Assembly: GCA_044432925.1 (NCBI GenBank) | Contig: JAWXUE010000020.1 | Coordinates: 1 to 20,224, forward strand | DNA: 20,224 nucleotides | Direction: 5' to 3' | DNA from: JAWXUE01 sp044432925 | GTDB taxonomy: Bacteria > Bacillota_I > Bacilli_A > Acholeplasmatales > Anaeroplasmataceae | In this document: positions 1 through 4,784 of the stretch, one piece after another | Position numbering within the stretch: the stretch's first letter is position 1 | Layout of the letters: the number at the start of each line of letters is the position of its first letter | Program-made: the position numbers and the translations under genes | Notes under the pieces: generated by a model | The model's input: only the letters and a program-made list of their open reading frames with translations | Told to the model about the DNA's origin: nothing | Databases searched by the model: none

Positions 1-110
1 TGGTGATGATGGCAAAGTGGACACACCTGTTCCCATCCCGAACACAGAAGTTAAGCACTTTTACGCTGATGGTAGTTGCGCAAGCTGCGAGAGTAAGAAG
101 TTGCCAGGCA
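1..110 (+). rRNA. rrf: 5S ribosomal RNA, 5' end outside the window
   Basis: Structural RNA of the large ribosomal subunit. The conserved CCCATCCCGAACACAGAAG loop is at about 33-51, and the 3' strand TTGCCAGGCA ends at 110. That strand would pair with a 5' TGCC-TGG start, so only about four bases are missing. It is followed after 13 bases by a tRNA array, as is usual when 5S closes an rRNA operon in Firmicutes. The exact 3' end is estimated from the terminal helix. Confidence 0.93.
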
Positions 111-123
111 TTCTTTTATAAAT

Positions 124-199
124 GGAGGTTTAGCTCAGTTGGGAGAGCATCTGCCTTACAAGCAGAGGGTCGGCGGTTCGAGCCCGTCAATCTCCACCA
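124..199 (+). tRNA. tRNA-Val (TAC)
   Basis: 76 nt with encoded CCA. The acceptor arm GGAGGTT pairs with AATCTCC with one G-U, and the anticodon loop CTTACAA gives anticodon TAC (valine). The GGTTCGAGC T-loop is present. It is the first tRNA after 5S and is probably cotranscribed with the rRNA operon. Confidence 0.95.
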
Positions 200-238
200 T
201 TTATTTTTAAAAAATGTACAATACATGCATAGTAGTGC

Positions 239-314
<76 letters not shown>

Positions 315-322
315 TTTATCAT

Positions 323-398
323 GTCCCGTTAGCTCAGCTGGTAGAGCACTTGACTTTTAATCAAGGGGTCAAAGATTCGAATTCTTTACGGGACACCA
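323..398 (+). tRNA. tRNA-Lys (TTT)
   Basis: 76 nt with encoded CCA. The acceptor arm GTCCCGT pairs perfectly with ACGGGAC. Anticodon stem CTTGA/TCAAG holds loop CTTTTAA, anticodon TTT (lysine). Separated by only eight bases from tRNA-Thr. Confidence 0.96.
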
Positions 399-404
399 CT
401 TTAT

Positions 405-492
405 GCCTGGATGGTGAAATAGGTAGACACGTGGGACTTAAAATCCCATGCCCTTTAAAGGCGTGTCGGTTCGACTCCGACTCTAGGTACCA
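405..492 (+). tRNA. tRNA-Leu (TAA)
   Basis: 88 nt class II tRNA with a long variable arm and encoded CCA. Anticodon stem TGGGA/TCCCA holds loop CTTAAAA, anticodon TAA (leucine). The acceptor arm GCCTGGA/TCTAGGT contains two G-U pairs, including the terminal G1-U72. Confidence 0.93.
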
Positions 493-525
493 TTTTAAAA
501 ATAAACGAAAAGTTAATATATAAAG

Positions 526-563
526 TATAATACCTTAGGCACTAGTTTACTAGCTTGCCTTTT
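526..563 (+). terminator. Hairpin with short T tail between tRNA-Leu and tRNA-Met
   Basis: AGGC-A-CTAG (537-545) can pair with CTAG-CTT-GCCT (549-560) around TTTA, followed by TTTT. A TATAAT occurs at 526-531 immediately before it. This could be a weak terminator, a processing hairpin, or a scar where tRNA genes were lost. The stem is interrupted and the T tract is short, so termination is uncertain. Confidence 0.4.
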
Positions 564-587
564 GTATTAAATGGAAAAAACCAATAT

Positions 588-664
588 GGCGGTGTAGCTC
601 AGTTGGCTAGAGCGCACGGTTCATACCCGTGAGGTCGTGGGTTCGACCCCCTCCGCCGCTACCA
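588..664 (+). tRNA. tRNA-Met (CAT), elongator type
   Basis: 77 nt with encoded CCA. Anticodon stem CACGG/CCGTG holds loop TTCATAC, anticodon CAT. The acceptor start GGCGGTG and the overall sequence resemble the elongator Met tRNA of Bacillus as I recall it. It lacks the C1-A72 mismatch and triple-GC anticodon stem of initiators. The alternative, tRNA-Ile2, fits the next gene better. Confidence 0.88.
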
Positions 665-671
665 TATCTTT

Positions 672-748
672 GGACCCGTAGCTCAGTTGGTTAGAGCTAC
701 CGGCTCATAACCGGTCGGCCGTTGGTTCGAGTCCAACCGGGTCCACCA
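672..748 (+). tRNA. tRNA-Ile2 (CAT, probably lysidine-modified) or a second tRNA-Met
   Basis: 77 nt with encoded CCA. The acceptor arm GGACCCG pairs with CGGGTCC. Anticodon stem ACCGG/CCGGT holds loop CTCATAA, anticodon CAT. The GGACC start and position after Met and before Ser match the Ile2 of Bacillus-type arrays, in which C34 becomes lysidine by TilS and reads AUA. The sequence alone cannot prove the modification. Confidence 0.8.
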
Positions 749-775
749 TTAACTTTTAAAAAAGAATTGCCGAAC

Positions 776-868
776 GGAGAATTACCCAAGTCCGGCTGAA
801 GGGATCGGTCTTGAAAACCGACAGGGGATGAAAGTCCCGCGGGGGTTCGAATCCCTCATTCTCCGCCA
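776..868 (+). tRNA. tRNA-Ser (TGA)
   Basis: 93 nt class II tRNA with a long variable arm and GCCA end. The acceptor arm starts GGAGAAT and ends ATTCTCC. Anticodon stem TCGGT/ACCGA holds loop CTTGAAA, anticodon TGA (serine). It is the last tRNA of the first array. Confidence 0.95.
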
Positions 869-880
869 TTTAAAAACTAG

Positions 881-911
881 CATGCCCTTTAAATAGGACA
901 TGTTTTTTTAT
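881..911 (+). terminator. Rho-independent terminator of the rRNA-tRNA array
   Basis: CATGCCCT (881-888) pairs with AGGACATG (895-902) with one C-A mismatch. A run of seven T at 903-909 follows. It separates the tRNA array from the PHP phosphatase gene. Confidence 0.8.
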
Positions 912-939
912 ATATTAATAACCTAAAGGAGGAATTACA

Positions 940-1791
940 ATGAAATCAAATTATCATTCACATGTAGCATTATGTGGCCATGCAATTGGTGAAACAGAAG
1001 ATTACGTAAAACAAGCAATTGAAGATGGATATAAAACATTAGGAATGAGTGATCATGGTCCTATTCCTAAATATACAATGTCACCAGAAGATTATAAAAT
1101 GAACTGGTTAGATAGACAAATGACTTATGAAACATTTATAGATGTTTATCTACCTGATGTAAATAATGCTAAAGAAAAATATAAAGAGCAAATAAATGTT
1201 TATACAGGATTAGAAATAGAATATTTAGAAGCTTATCATGATTATTTCGCGGAAATAAGAACACATTTAGATTATATGAATTTAGCAACACATTTCTTTG
1301 CATATGAAAATAAGATACATAACAGTTTTGAGGGTGCAACATATCAAAATATTATAGGTTATGCATTAAACTCAATAAAAGCATTTGAAACGGGTTTATA
1401 CGATATAATGGTACATCCAGATGTATTTATGCATAAATATAAAAATAAAGACGGTAAAAACGAATGGGATGAAGAATGTGATAAAGTAGCTGTAATGATT
1501 ATTGAAGCTGCAATAAAACATAATATCTATTTAGAAATAAACTGTGGTGGAATATATAAAGTAACAGCAGCTGATGCAGTTGTTGGGGAGTATGGATATC
1601 CAAGAAGACAGTTCTGGGAAATAGCATCTAAATATAAAGAATTAAAAGTAGTAATTGGAGTAGATGCACATGATCCTAAACAATTACATGCTAAAGAAAT
1701 AAAAGAAGCAAAAGAACTAGCAAAAACATTAGGAATTAAAGTAGACGAATTCTGTTATACAATAGAAGATAGAATGAAAAAAAGATTATAA
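940..1791 (+). CDS. PHP-domain phosphatase, histidinol-phosphatase (HisJ/HisK) family
   Basis: 283 aa with strong Shine-Dalgarno AAAGGAGGA 6 bases before ATG. The PHP (polymerase and histidinol phosphatase) metal-dependent hydrolase fold is shown by the N-terminal HSH (residues 6-8) and H14, SDHGP with H39, the GLEIEYLE segment with the metal-binding glutamate, the MVHPDVFMHK segment, and the C-terminal GVDAHDP. These sites would hold a di- or trinuclear metal cluster. Family members of this length usually convert L-histidinol phosphate to histidinol in histidine synthesis. No other his gene is nearby, so a different phosphomonoester substrate is possible. It is flanked upstream by the tRNA-array terminator, and its stop codon lies inside a perfect hairpin shared with the convergent grcA gene. 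The family call is firm and the substrate is not. Confidence 0.88.
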   Translation: MKSNYHSHVALCGHAIGETEDYVKQAIEDGYKTLGMSDHGPIPKYTMSPEDYKMNWLDRQMTYETFIDVYLPDVNNAKEKYKEQINVYTGLEIEYLEAYHDYFAEIRTHLDYMNLATHFFAYENKIHNSFEGATYQNIIGYALNSIKAFETGLYDIMVHPDVFMHKYKNKDGKNEWDEECDKVAVMIIEAAIKHNIYLEINCGGIYKVTAADAVVGEYGYPRRQFWEIASKYKELKVVIGVDAHDPKQLHAKEIKEAKELAKTLGIKVDEFCYTIEDRMKKRL

Positions 1792-1810
1792 GGTTTCCCT
1801 TATAATCTTT
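1781..1810. terminator. Bidirectional terminator between the PHP phosphatase gene and grcA
   Basis: A perfect 13-bp stem, AAAGATTATAAGG (1781-1793) with its complement at 1798-1810, closes on loop TTTC. It has T-rich sequence on the right and an A run on the left, so it can act for both convergent genes. The phosphatase stop codon is inside the stem. Confidence 0.88.
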
Positions 1811-1820
1811 TATCATTTAA

Positions 1821-2054
1821 CTACATTTTTTCATGCATTGTACGACTAATAACATCATCTTGTTGTTCTTTAGAAAGTTTGTTGAAGTTAACAGCGTATC
1901 CTGAAACTCTAATTGTTAATTGAGGATATTTTTCAGGATGAGCTTGAGCATCCAATAATGTTTCTCTATTAAAAACATTAACGTTTAAGTGATGTCCACC
2001 AGCTTCTGCATATCCATCTATCATATTAACTAAATTTTCTACTTTATTACTCAT
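1821..2054 (-). CDS. grcA: Autonomous glycyl radical cofactor protein (stand-alone PFL C-terminal domain)
   Basis: 77 aa from the ATG at 2054. The in-frame GTG at 2063 is rejected because it overlaps the Shine-Dalgarno GAGGTG. The protein matches the last part of pyruvate formate-lyase: a GYAEAGGHHLNVNV segment (14-27), NRETLLDA (29-36), and the glycyl-radical loop RVSGYAVNF with the radical glycine at about Gly52, ending QQDDVISRTMHEKM. In E. coli the related GrcA (YfiD, about 127 aa) replaces the oxygen-damaged C-terminus of PFL and is activated by PFL-activating enzyme. This copy is shorter and is essentially only the radical domain. It is cytoplasmic and probably rescues PFL in anaerobic pyruvate metabolism. 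Neither pflB nor pflA is in the window. A remnant of a decayed PFL gene is the alternative, but the clean start, ribosome site and terminator argue for a real gene. Confidence 0.88.
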   Translation of the reverse strand: MSNKVENLVNMIDGYAEAGGHHLNVNVFNRETLLDAQAHPEKYPQLTIRVSGYAVNFNKLSKEQQDDVISRTMHEKM

Positions 2055-2072
2055 AATTATCACCTCAATAAT

Positions 2073-2081
2073 ATTATATCA
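2073..2081 (-). promoter_or_regulatory. Candidate extended -10 (TGATATAAT) upstream of grcA
   Basis: Reading the minus strand, TGATATAAT lies only about 19 bases before the chosen ATG. A transcript from it would begin next to the Shine-Dalgarno. A second TATAAT (plus-strand 2114-2119) would give a leader of about 50 nt and may be the real promoter. Confidence 0.4.
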
Positions 2082-2155
2082 ATAAAATTAATTAGTATCA
2101 AATAATATGCTCTATTATATTATTAAAAAAAAATAATCCATTTTAATAAAAATAA

Positions 2156-2184
2156 TTGACAATAAAAATGCAATATGTTATAAT
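2156..2184 (+). promoter_or_regulatory. Consensus sigma-A promoter of the fMet-Asp-Phe tRNA cluster
   Basis: TTGACA (2156-2161), a 17-bp spacer, then TATAAT (2179-2184), with an upstream TG at 2176-2177 giving an extended -10. This is a perfect match to both hexamers and is expected for a stable-RNA promoter. Predicted transcription start is near 2191. Confidence 0.9.
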
Positions 2185-2192
2185 AATTAAGC

Positions 2193-2207
2193 AAGTGAAT
2201 TTCACTT
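2193..2207 (+). repeat. Perfect inverted repeat at the predicted transcription start of the tRNA operon
   Basis: AAGTGAA-T-TTCACTT: two 7-bp arms around one base, starting about two bases after the predicted start. The one-base centre is poor for an RNA hairpin but good for a dimeric DNA-binding protein. It lies between the promoter and the first tRNA. Confidence 0.6.
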
Positions 2208-2213
2208 TTATAT

Positions 2214-2290
2214 CGCGGGATAGAGCAGTCTGGCAGCTCGCAGGGCTCATAACCCTGAGGTCATAGGTTCAAATCCTATTCCCGCAACCA
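2214..2290 (+). tRNA. Initiator tRNA-fMet (CAT)
   Basis: 77 nt with encoded CCA. The initiator hallmarks are visible: start CGCGGGA with C1 opposite A72, and three consecutive GC pairs in the anticodon stem (GGG-CTCATAA-CCC). First gene of the second tRNA cluster. Confidence 0.96.
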
Positions 2291-2295
2291 AAAAT

Positions 2296-2372
2296 GGTTT
2301 GGTGGTGTAGTTGGTTAACATGTCAGTCTGTCACACTGGAGATCGCGGGTTCGAGTCCCGTCCATACCGCCA
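2296..2372 (+). tRNA. tRNA-Asp (GTC)
   Basis: 77 nt ending GCCA. Anticodon stem TCAGT/ACTGG holds loop CTGTCAC, anticodon GTC (aspartate), and the T-arm GCGGGTTCGAGTCCCGT is canonical. The acceptor arm GGTTTGG/CCATACC contains a U4-U69 mismatch, unusual for an essential tRNA. Confidence 0.92.
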
Positions 2373-2381
2373 TTTTTAAAT

Positions 2382-2457
2382 GGCCCTGTAGCTCAGTCGG
2401 TAGAGCAAAGGATTGAAAATCCTTGTGTCGGCGGTTCGATTCCGTCCGGGGCCACCA
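2382..2457 (+). tRNA. tRNA-Phe (GAA)
   Basis: 76 nt with encoded CCA. Anticodon stem AAGGA/TCCTT holds loop TTGAAAA, anticodon GAA (phenylalanine). The acceptor arm starts GGCC and ends GGCC. It is the last tRNA of the cluster and lies beside a decayed integrase gene, a common arrangement for tRNA-targeted elements. Confidence 0.95.
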
Positions 2458-2512
2458 CTAAAAACTTAATATTTTAACTATTTCGGTATGTTTTAGTTAA
2501 AAAGTTCTAATT

Positions 2513-2556
2513 GAACGACGCAAGGACTTTGGTCTTATGTATCGTTCTTTTTTTTA
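2513..2556 (+). terminator. Terminator after tRNA-Phe
   Basis: GAACGA (2513-2518) pairs with TCGTTC (2542-2547), with an inner AAGGAC/GTCTT helix containing a bulged G, followed by nine T. A second weaker hairpin, TTAACTA/TAGTTAA (2474-2499), precedes it. Confidence 0.78.
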
Positions 2557-2951
2557 TACATTATTTAATTTATTTAATATATCTAATTCATCTGTTGCAG
2601 ATATTAAATCTTTTGTTGTAGTATCAACGTACTTCTGTGTCATAGCTAATGTTCTATGTCCTAAAAGTTGTTGTAATGTAAAAAGATTTGTTCCATTTTG
2701 TGAATGGTAAGTTGCAAACAAGTGTCTTAGTTTATGTGGACTCAATATTTCTATGTTGAGTCTTTTTTTGTTCTTGCAATTATTGAACGTACAAAACTAG
2801 GTTTAAAATGTTCTTTGTCTGAATTACTGAATAAATAAGTTCTATTTGATTTAACTCTTGTTAAAAGTGGGATTATTGTATCTGTTAAAAGTATTGTTTT
2901 ATTTTTTAGATTGATATTTGTGTTTTTAATTTTCTTGTATGTAACATATTT
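2554..2951 (-). pseudogene. Tyrosine recombinase/integrase, truncated and frameshifted
   Basis: Two reading frames make one broken catalytic domain. The N-terminal piece (2951 to 2754) contains a typical mid-domain stretch (NINLKNKTILLTDTIIPLL, then SFVRSIIARTKK). The C-terminal piece (2745 to 2557) contains the active-site HKLRH, the LLGH box and the YVDTT tyrosine. Adding one base in the A-run at about 2767-2773 joins them in frame as RTKKRLNIEILSPHKLRH, so a one-base loss there is the simplest explanation. The core-binding domain and the first catalytic arginine region are missing, and a stop codon precedes the fragment at 2952-2954. The protein would be inactive. Intact relatives integrate phages or conjugative elements, often into tRNA genes, and this one lies about 100 bp from tRNA-Phe. 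Confidence 0.85.
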
Positions 2952-2963
2952 TTAATTCTGATG

Positions 2964-3102
2964 ATGATTTGTTTTATGTAGGTAGTTTATTTAAGTTACA
3001 GCATAAAAATGATGTTGTGGTTGATAAGATTTATCAATCAGGTACTCTAATAAAGAAATATGGTATTAAAACGTTTAGAAAGGGTAAAATTAAAAAATAA
3101 TA
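2964..3102 (+). pseudogene. Orphan coding fragment of unknown origin
   Basis: An open plus-strand frame reads FNSDDDLFYVGSLFKLQH, then a lysine-rich tail ending GKIKK and two stop codons (TAA, TAG). It has no plausible start codon or ribosome site; the frame opens right after the stop that truncates the integrase on the other strand. The composition (DDD, hydrophobic core, basic C-terminus) looks coding rather than random, but I do not recognise the family. It is probably the 3' end of an element gene whose 5' part was deleted. It could also be a chance frame in AT-rich DNA. Confidence 0.35.
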
Positions 3103-3178
3103 GAAATTGAATTTTGGTTGAATGGTGATGTTTTATCTTTTAATATTTATAACTTTAATGGAATTGTTTGAATTTGTT

Positions 3179-3207
3179 AAAAAAAAAAGACTTAATTAAA
3201 AGTCTTT
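3179..3207 (-). terminator. Terminator of the 88-aa minus-strand gene
   Basis: AAAGACTT (3186-3193) pairs with AAGTCTTT (3200-3207) around AATTAA. Read on the minus strand it is followed by a T run (complement of the A run at 3179-3188). The gene's stop codon lies inside the hairpin. Confidence 0.7.
3183..3201 (+). repeat. 19-bp direct repeat, copy 1
   Basis: AAAAAAGACTTAATTAAAA occurs here and again at 3750-3768, identical and in the same orientation. Each copy overlaps the stop codon of one of the two small genes and forms part of a hairpin. Confidence 0.75.
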
Positions 3208-3462
3208 AGGTAAAAATTGTTTTATATATTCTGTTGGTACATAATTTTTATCAACAATAAAAGTATTGTAAATTTTTTGTTCTAATGGTTTGTTTAACCT
3301 TTTTTGTAATGATAATGTAAATTTAAACTTTTGATTTTTTTCTTGAGCTAATCTCATACAATTTTTTAAATAAATTTGTAATGAACTTATTGGTGTTGTT
3401 TCTAATAATGTATTAGCTTCTTTGTTGTTTGTGTTGATTCTGATTATTTTAATGTTTAACAT
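3196..3462 (-). CDS. Hypothetical protein, 88 aa, unknown function
   Basis: I do not recognise this protein. The start at 3462 (MLNIKIIRINTNN) is chosen because it has a good Shine-Dalgarno (AAAGGAAG) at proper spacing; a longer frame starting at 3495 has no ribosome site and would read through it. The protein is lysine- and asparagine-rich, has no signal peptide or membrane segment, and has a likely beta-strand start followed by amphipathic helices (about 27-60). It ends YIKQFLPKDF. It has its own terminator and is transcribed away from the neighbouring small ORF. Its place in the integrase-remnant patch suggests an element-derived accessory gene. The ribosome site and terminator together make translation likely. 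Confidence 0.6.
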   Translation of the reverse strand: MLNIKIIRINTNNKEANTLLETTPISSLQIYLKNCMRLAQEKNQKFKFTLSLQKRLNKPLEQKIYNTFIVDKNYVPTEYIKQFLPKDF

Positions 3463-3555
3463 ATTGTACTTCCTTTCTTTATTAAATTTTATCATTAAAT
3501 AATGACAATGTAAATGTAAAATATTTTTGGGTGTATAATATTAAAAAAGTGAAAA

Positions 3556-3762
3556 TTGAAAAATTATAAATTTAAAAAAACTAGTGTAGTGTTATTTGCG
3601 TTTTATCAGCTATTAGATGGTAAGTCTGTTAGTTTATCATATTTGCAAAAAAGAAGTGGTATAAGTAAAACAACGTATTATTCTGTGATTGAAGATATAA
3701 TGATTTTTATTTCAGATTTTGAATGTTACGAATTGGAAATTATAAAAATAAAAAAGACTTAA
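3556..3762 (+). CDS. Small helix-turn-helix-like ORF, 68 aa
   Basis: TTG start, 68 aa, with no strong ribosome site. Residues about 26-46 (SLSYLQKRSGISKTTYYSVI) have the spacing of a helix-turn-helix: a helix, the turn GISK, and a recognition helix starting TTYYSV. This resembles the N-terminal winged-helix segment of some regulators that continue into a larger sensor domain. Here the frame stops at residue 68, so it is either a minimal DNA-binding protein or a truncated N-terminus. It is divergent from the 88-aa gene, and the upstream gap of about 90 bp could hold a shared control region. Being translated at all is uncertain because of the weak start. Confidence 0.45.
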   Translation: MKNYKFKKTSVVLFAFYQLLDGKSVSLSYLQKRSGISKTTYYSVIEDIMIFISDFECYELEIIKIKKT

Positions 3763-3768
3763 TTAAAA
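3750..3768 (+). repeat. 19-bp direct repeat, copy 2
   Basis: Identical to 3183-3201. It overlaps the stop of the small ORF, and its AAAAGACT (3752-3759) can pair with AGTCTTTT (3781-3788), giving a weak terminator-like hairpin with a large loop. Confidence 0.7.
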
Positions 3769-3796
3769 TTATAACTGATTAGTCTTTTATGTTTTA

Positions 3797-3805
3797 TGAT
3801 ATAAT
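3797..3805 (+). promoter_or_regulatory. Extended -10 promoter of the LicA-like gene
   Basis: TGATATAAT at 3797-3805, about 27 bases before the TTG start. No convincing -35 hexamer is visible 17 bp upstream, so it probably works as an extended -10 promoter. Confidence 0.6.
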
Positions 3806-3831
3806 ATAAAATAATATAGGAGGTGTTTTAA

Positions 3832-4677
3832 TTGAATAACATAGATGTAAAGAAACTAATAGAAAAAGAAATAAATAAAAAAGTAGAAGTAATAAACAGA
3901 TTTAGTGGTGGTATGAGTAACTATACTTATTTAATAAAAGTTAATGAACAACTATTTACATTTAGAATACCAGGTAAAAATAGTGAGGTATTTATTAATA
4001 GAGAAATAGAAAAAGAAAACTTAGATTTAATAACTAAATTAAATTTAAATTGTGAGAATGTATATATAAACACTTTAAATGGATATAAAATGTCTAAGTA
4101 TATTGAAGGTGAAGATTTAACTAATAGTAAAGTAGATTATTATACTGTAGTTGAAAAATTAAAACAATTACATAATAGTGGAATAAAAGCAGTTAATGAA
4201 TATAATAAAAAAGAAAGATTAGATTATTATGAAAGTTTAGTATCGTATAAACATAATGAAAACTATTTTGAGTTAAAAAATAAAATGTTTAAGATATTAG
4301 AAGATTATAATAATATAGAATTAGTATTTTGTCATGGGGATGCTCAAAAAGCTAATTGGTTACAATCAGACTCTTTATATTTATTAGATTGGGAATATAG
4401 CGGATTAAATGATCCTTATTATGATATAGCATGTTTTGGTAATGTTAATTTTGAAGATGCTATCATCTTATTAAAACATTATTTAAATAAAGAACCTAAT
4501 AATATAGAAATGAATAGATTAATTTTAAATAGAATGTTTCAATGCTTACAATGGCATAATGTAGCAATATACAAAGAAGAAATAGGATTAAGTAAAGATT
4601 TAAATATAGACTTTAAAAAAGTAAGTGAGAAATATATAGTACTAGCAAAAGAACTATATGAAAAAATAAAGATGTAA
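3832..4677 (+). CDS. LicA/choline kinase-like aminoglycoside-phosphotransferase-fold kinase
   Basis: 281 aa, TTG start preceded by a strong Shine-Dalgarno AGGAGGTG at 3819-3826. The fold of choline/ethanolamine kinases is shown by the N-terminal FSGGMSNYTYLI nucleotide-loop region (about 24-35), the catalytic Brenner motif HGDAQKANW with H168, D170 and N175, and LLDWEYSGLNDPYYDIA with the metal-binding aspartate near 186. These match LicA-type choline kinases, which make phosphocholine from choline and ATP in the cytoplasm. Phosphocholine is used for surface decoration in some Firmicutes. The usual lic partners (choline transporter, cytidylyltransferase, phosphocholine transferase) are absent, so substrate choice (choline, ethanolamine, thiamine or another alcohol) is open. 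It is a monocistronic gene with its own promoter. Family is firm, substrate uncertain. Confidence 0.82.
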   Translation: MNNIDVKKLIEKEINKKVEVINRFSGGMSNYTYLIKVNEQLFTFRIPGKNSEVFINREIEKENLDLITKLNLNCENVYINTLNGYKMSKYIEGEDLTNSKVDYYTVVEKLKQLHNSGIKAVNEYNKKERLDYYESLVSYKHNENYFELKNKMFKILEDYNNIELVFCHGDAQKANWLQSDSLYLLDWEYSGLNDPYYDIACFGNVNFEDAIILLKHYLNKEPNNIEMNRLILNRMFQCLQWHNVAIYKEEIGLSKDLNIDFKKVSEKYIVLAKELYEKIKM

Positions 4678-4700
4678 CCGGTACCCCCTTAATATTAATA

Positions 4701-4728
4701 TTACATTATAATATGTAGATGATATAAT
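4701..4728 (+). promoter_or_regulatory. Promoter of glgP
   Basis: TTACAT (4701-4706), 16-bp spacer and TATAAT (4723-4728), with an extended TG at 4720-4721. The leader would be about 50 nt. No operator resembling those at malE or malQ is visible here. Confidence 0.65.
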
Positions 4729-4784
4729 GAAAATAAATTAATATAAGAATATTAAAATTATTTAAATTAAAAGGGGAAATCACA

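Larger units (their letters stand above)
2513..3790. other. Degenerate accessory patch between tRNA-Phe and the LicA-like gene
   Basis: This stretch has a frameshifted integrase remnant, an orphan coding fragment, a minus-strand unknown gene, a small plus-strand ORF and a 19-bp direct repeat. Genes are short, oppositely oriented and partly broken, unlike the tightly packed housekeeping genes around it. I infer the residue of an integrated element at tRNA-Phe. I could not find a duplicated tRNA-Phe 3' end that would mark the second attachment site. Confidence 0.5.

Noticed and set aside
2054..2063. GTG start for grcA three codons upstream
   Set aside because: The GTG overlaps the Shine-Dalgarno GAGGTG, so the ATG at 2054 is the better start.
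3103..3181. Short frame MVMFYLLIFITLMELF as a hydrophobic toxin-like peptide
   Set aside because: Only 26 codons, no convincing ribosome site, and it ends inside the A run and terminator of the opposite gene; chance in AT-rich DNA is likely.
4677..4688. GC-rich CCGGTACCCCC burst after the LicA-like gene
   Set aside because: Short and without symmetry partner or known motif; not enough to call a site.
2458..4784. Second copy of the tRNA-Phe 3' end as an attachment site
   Set aside because: Looked for a repeat of the CCGTCCGGGGCCACCA end downstream; none is visible in the window.
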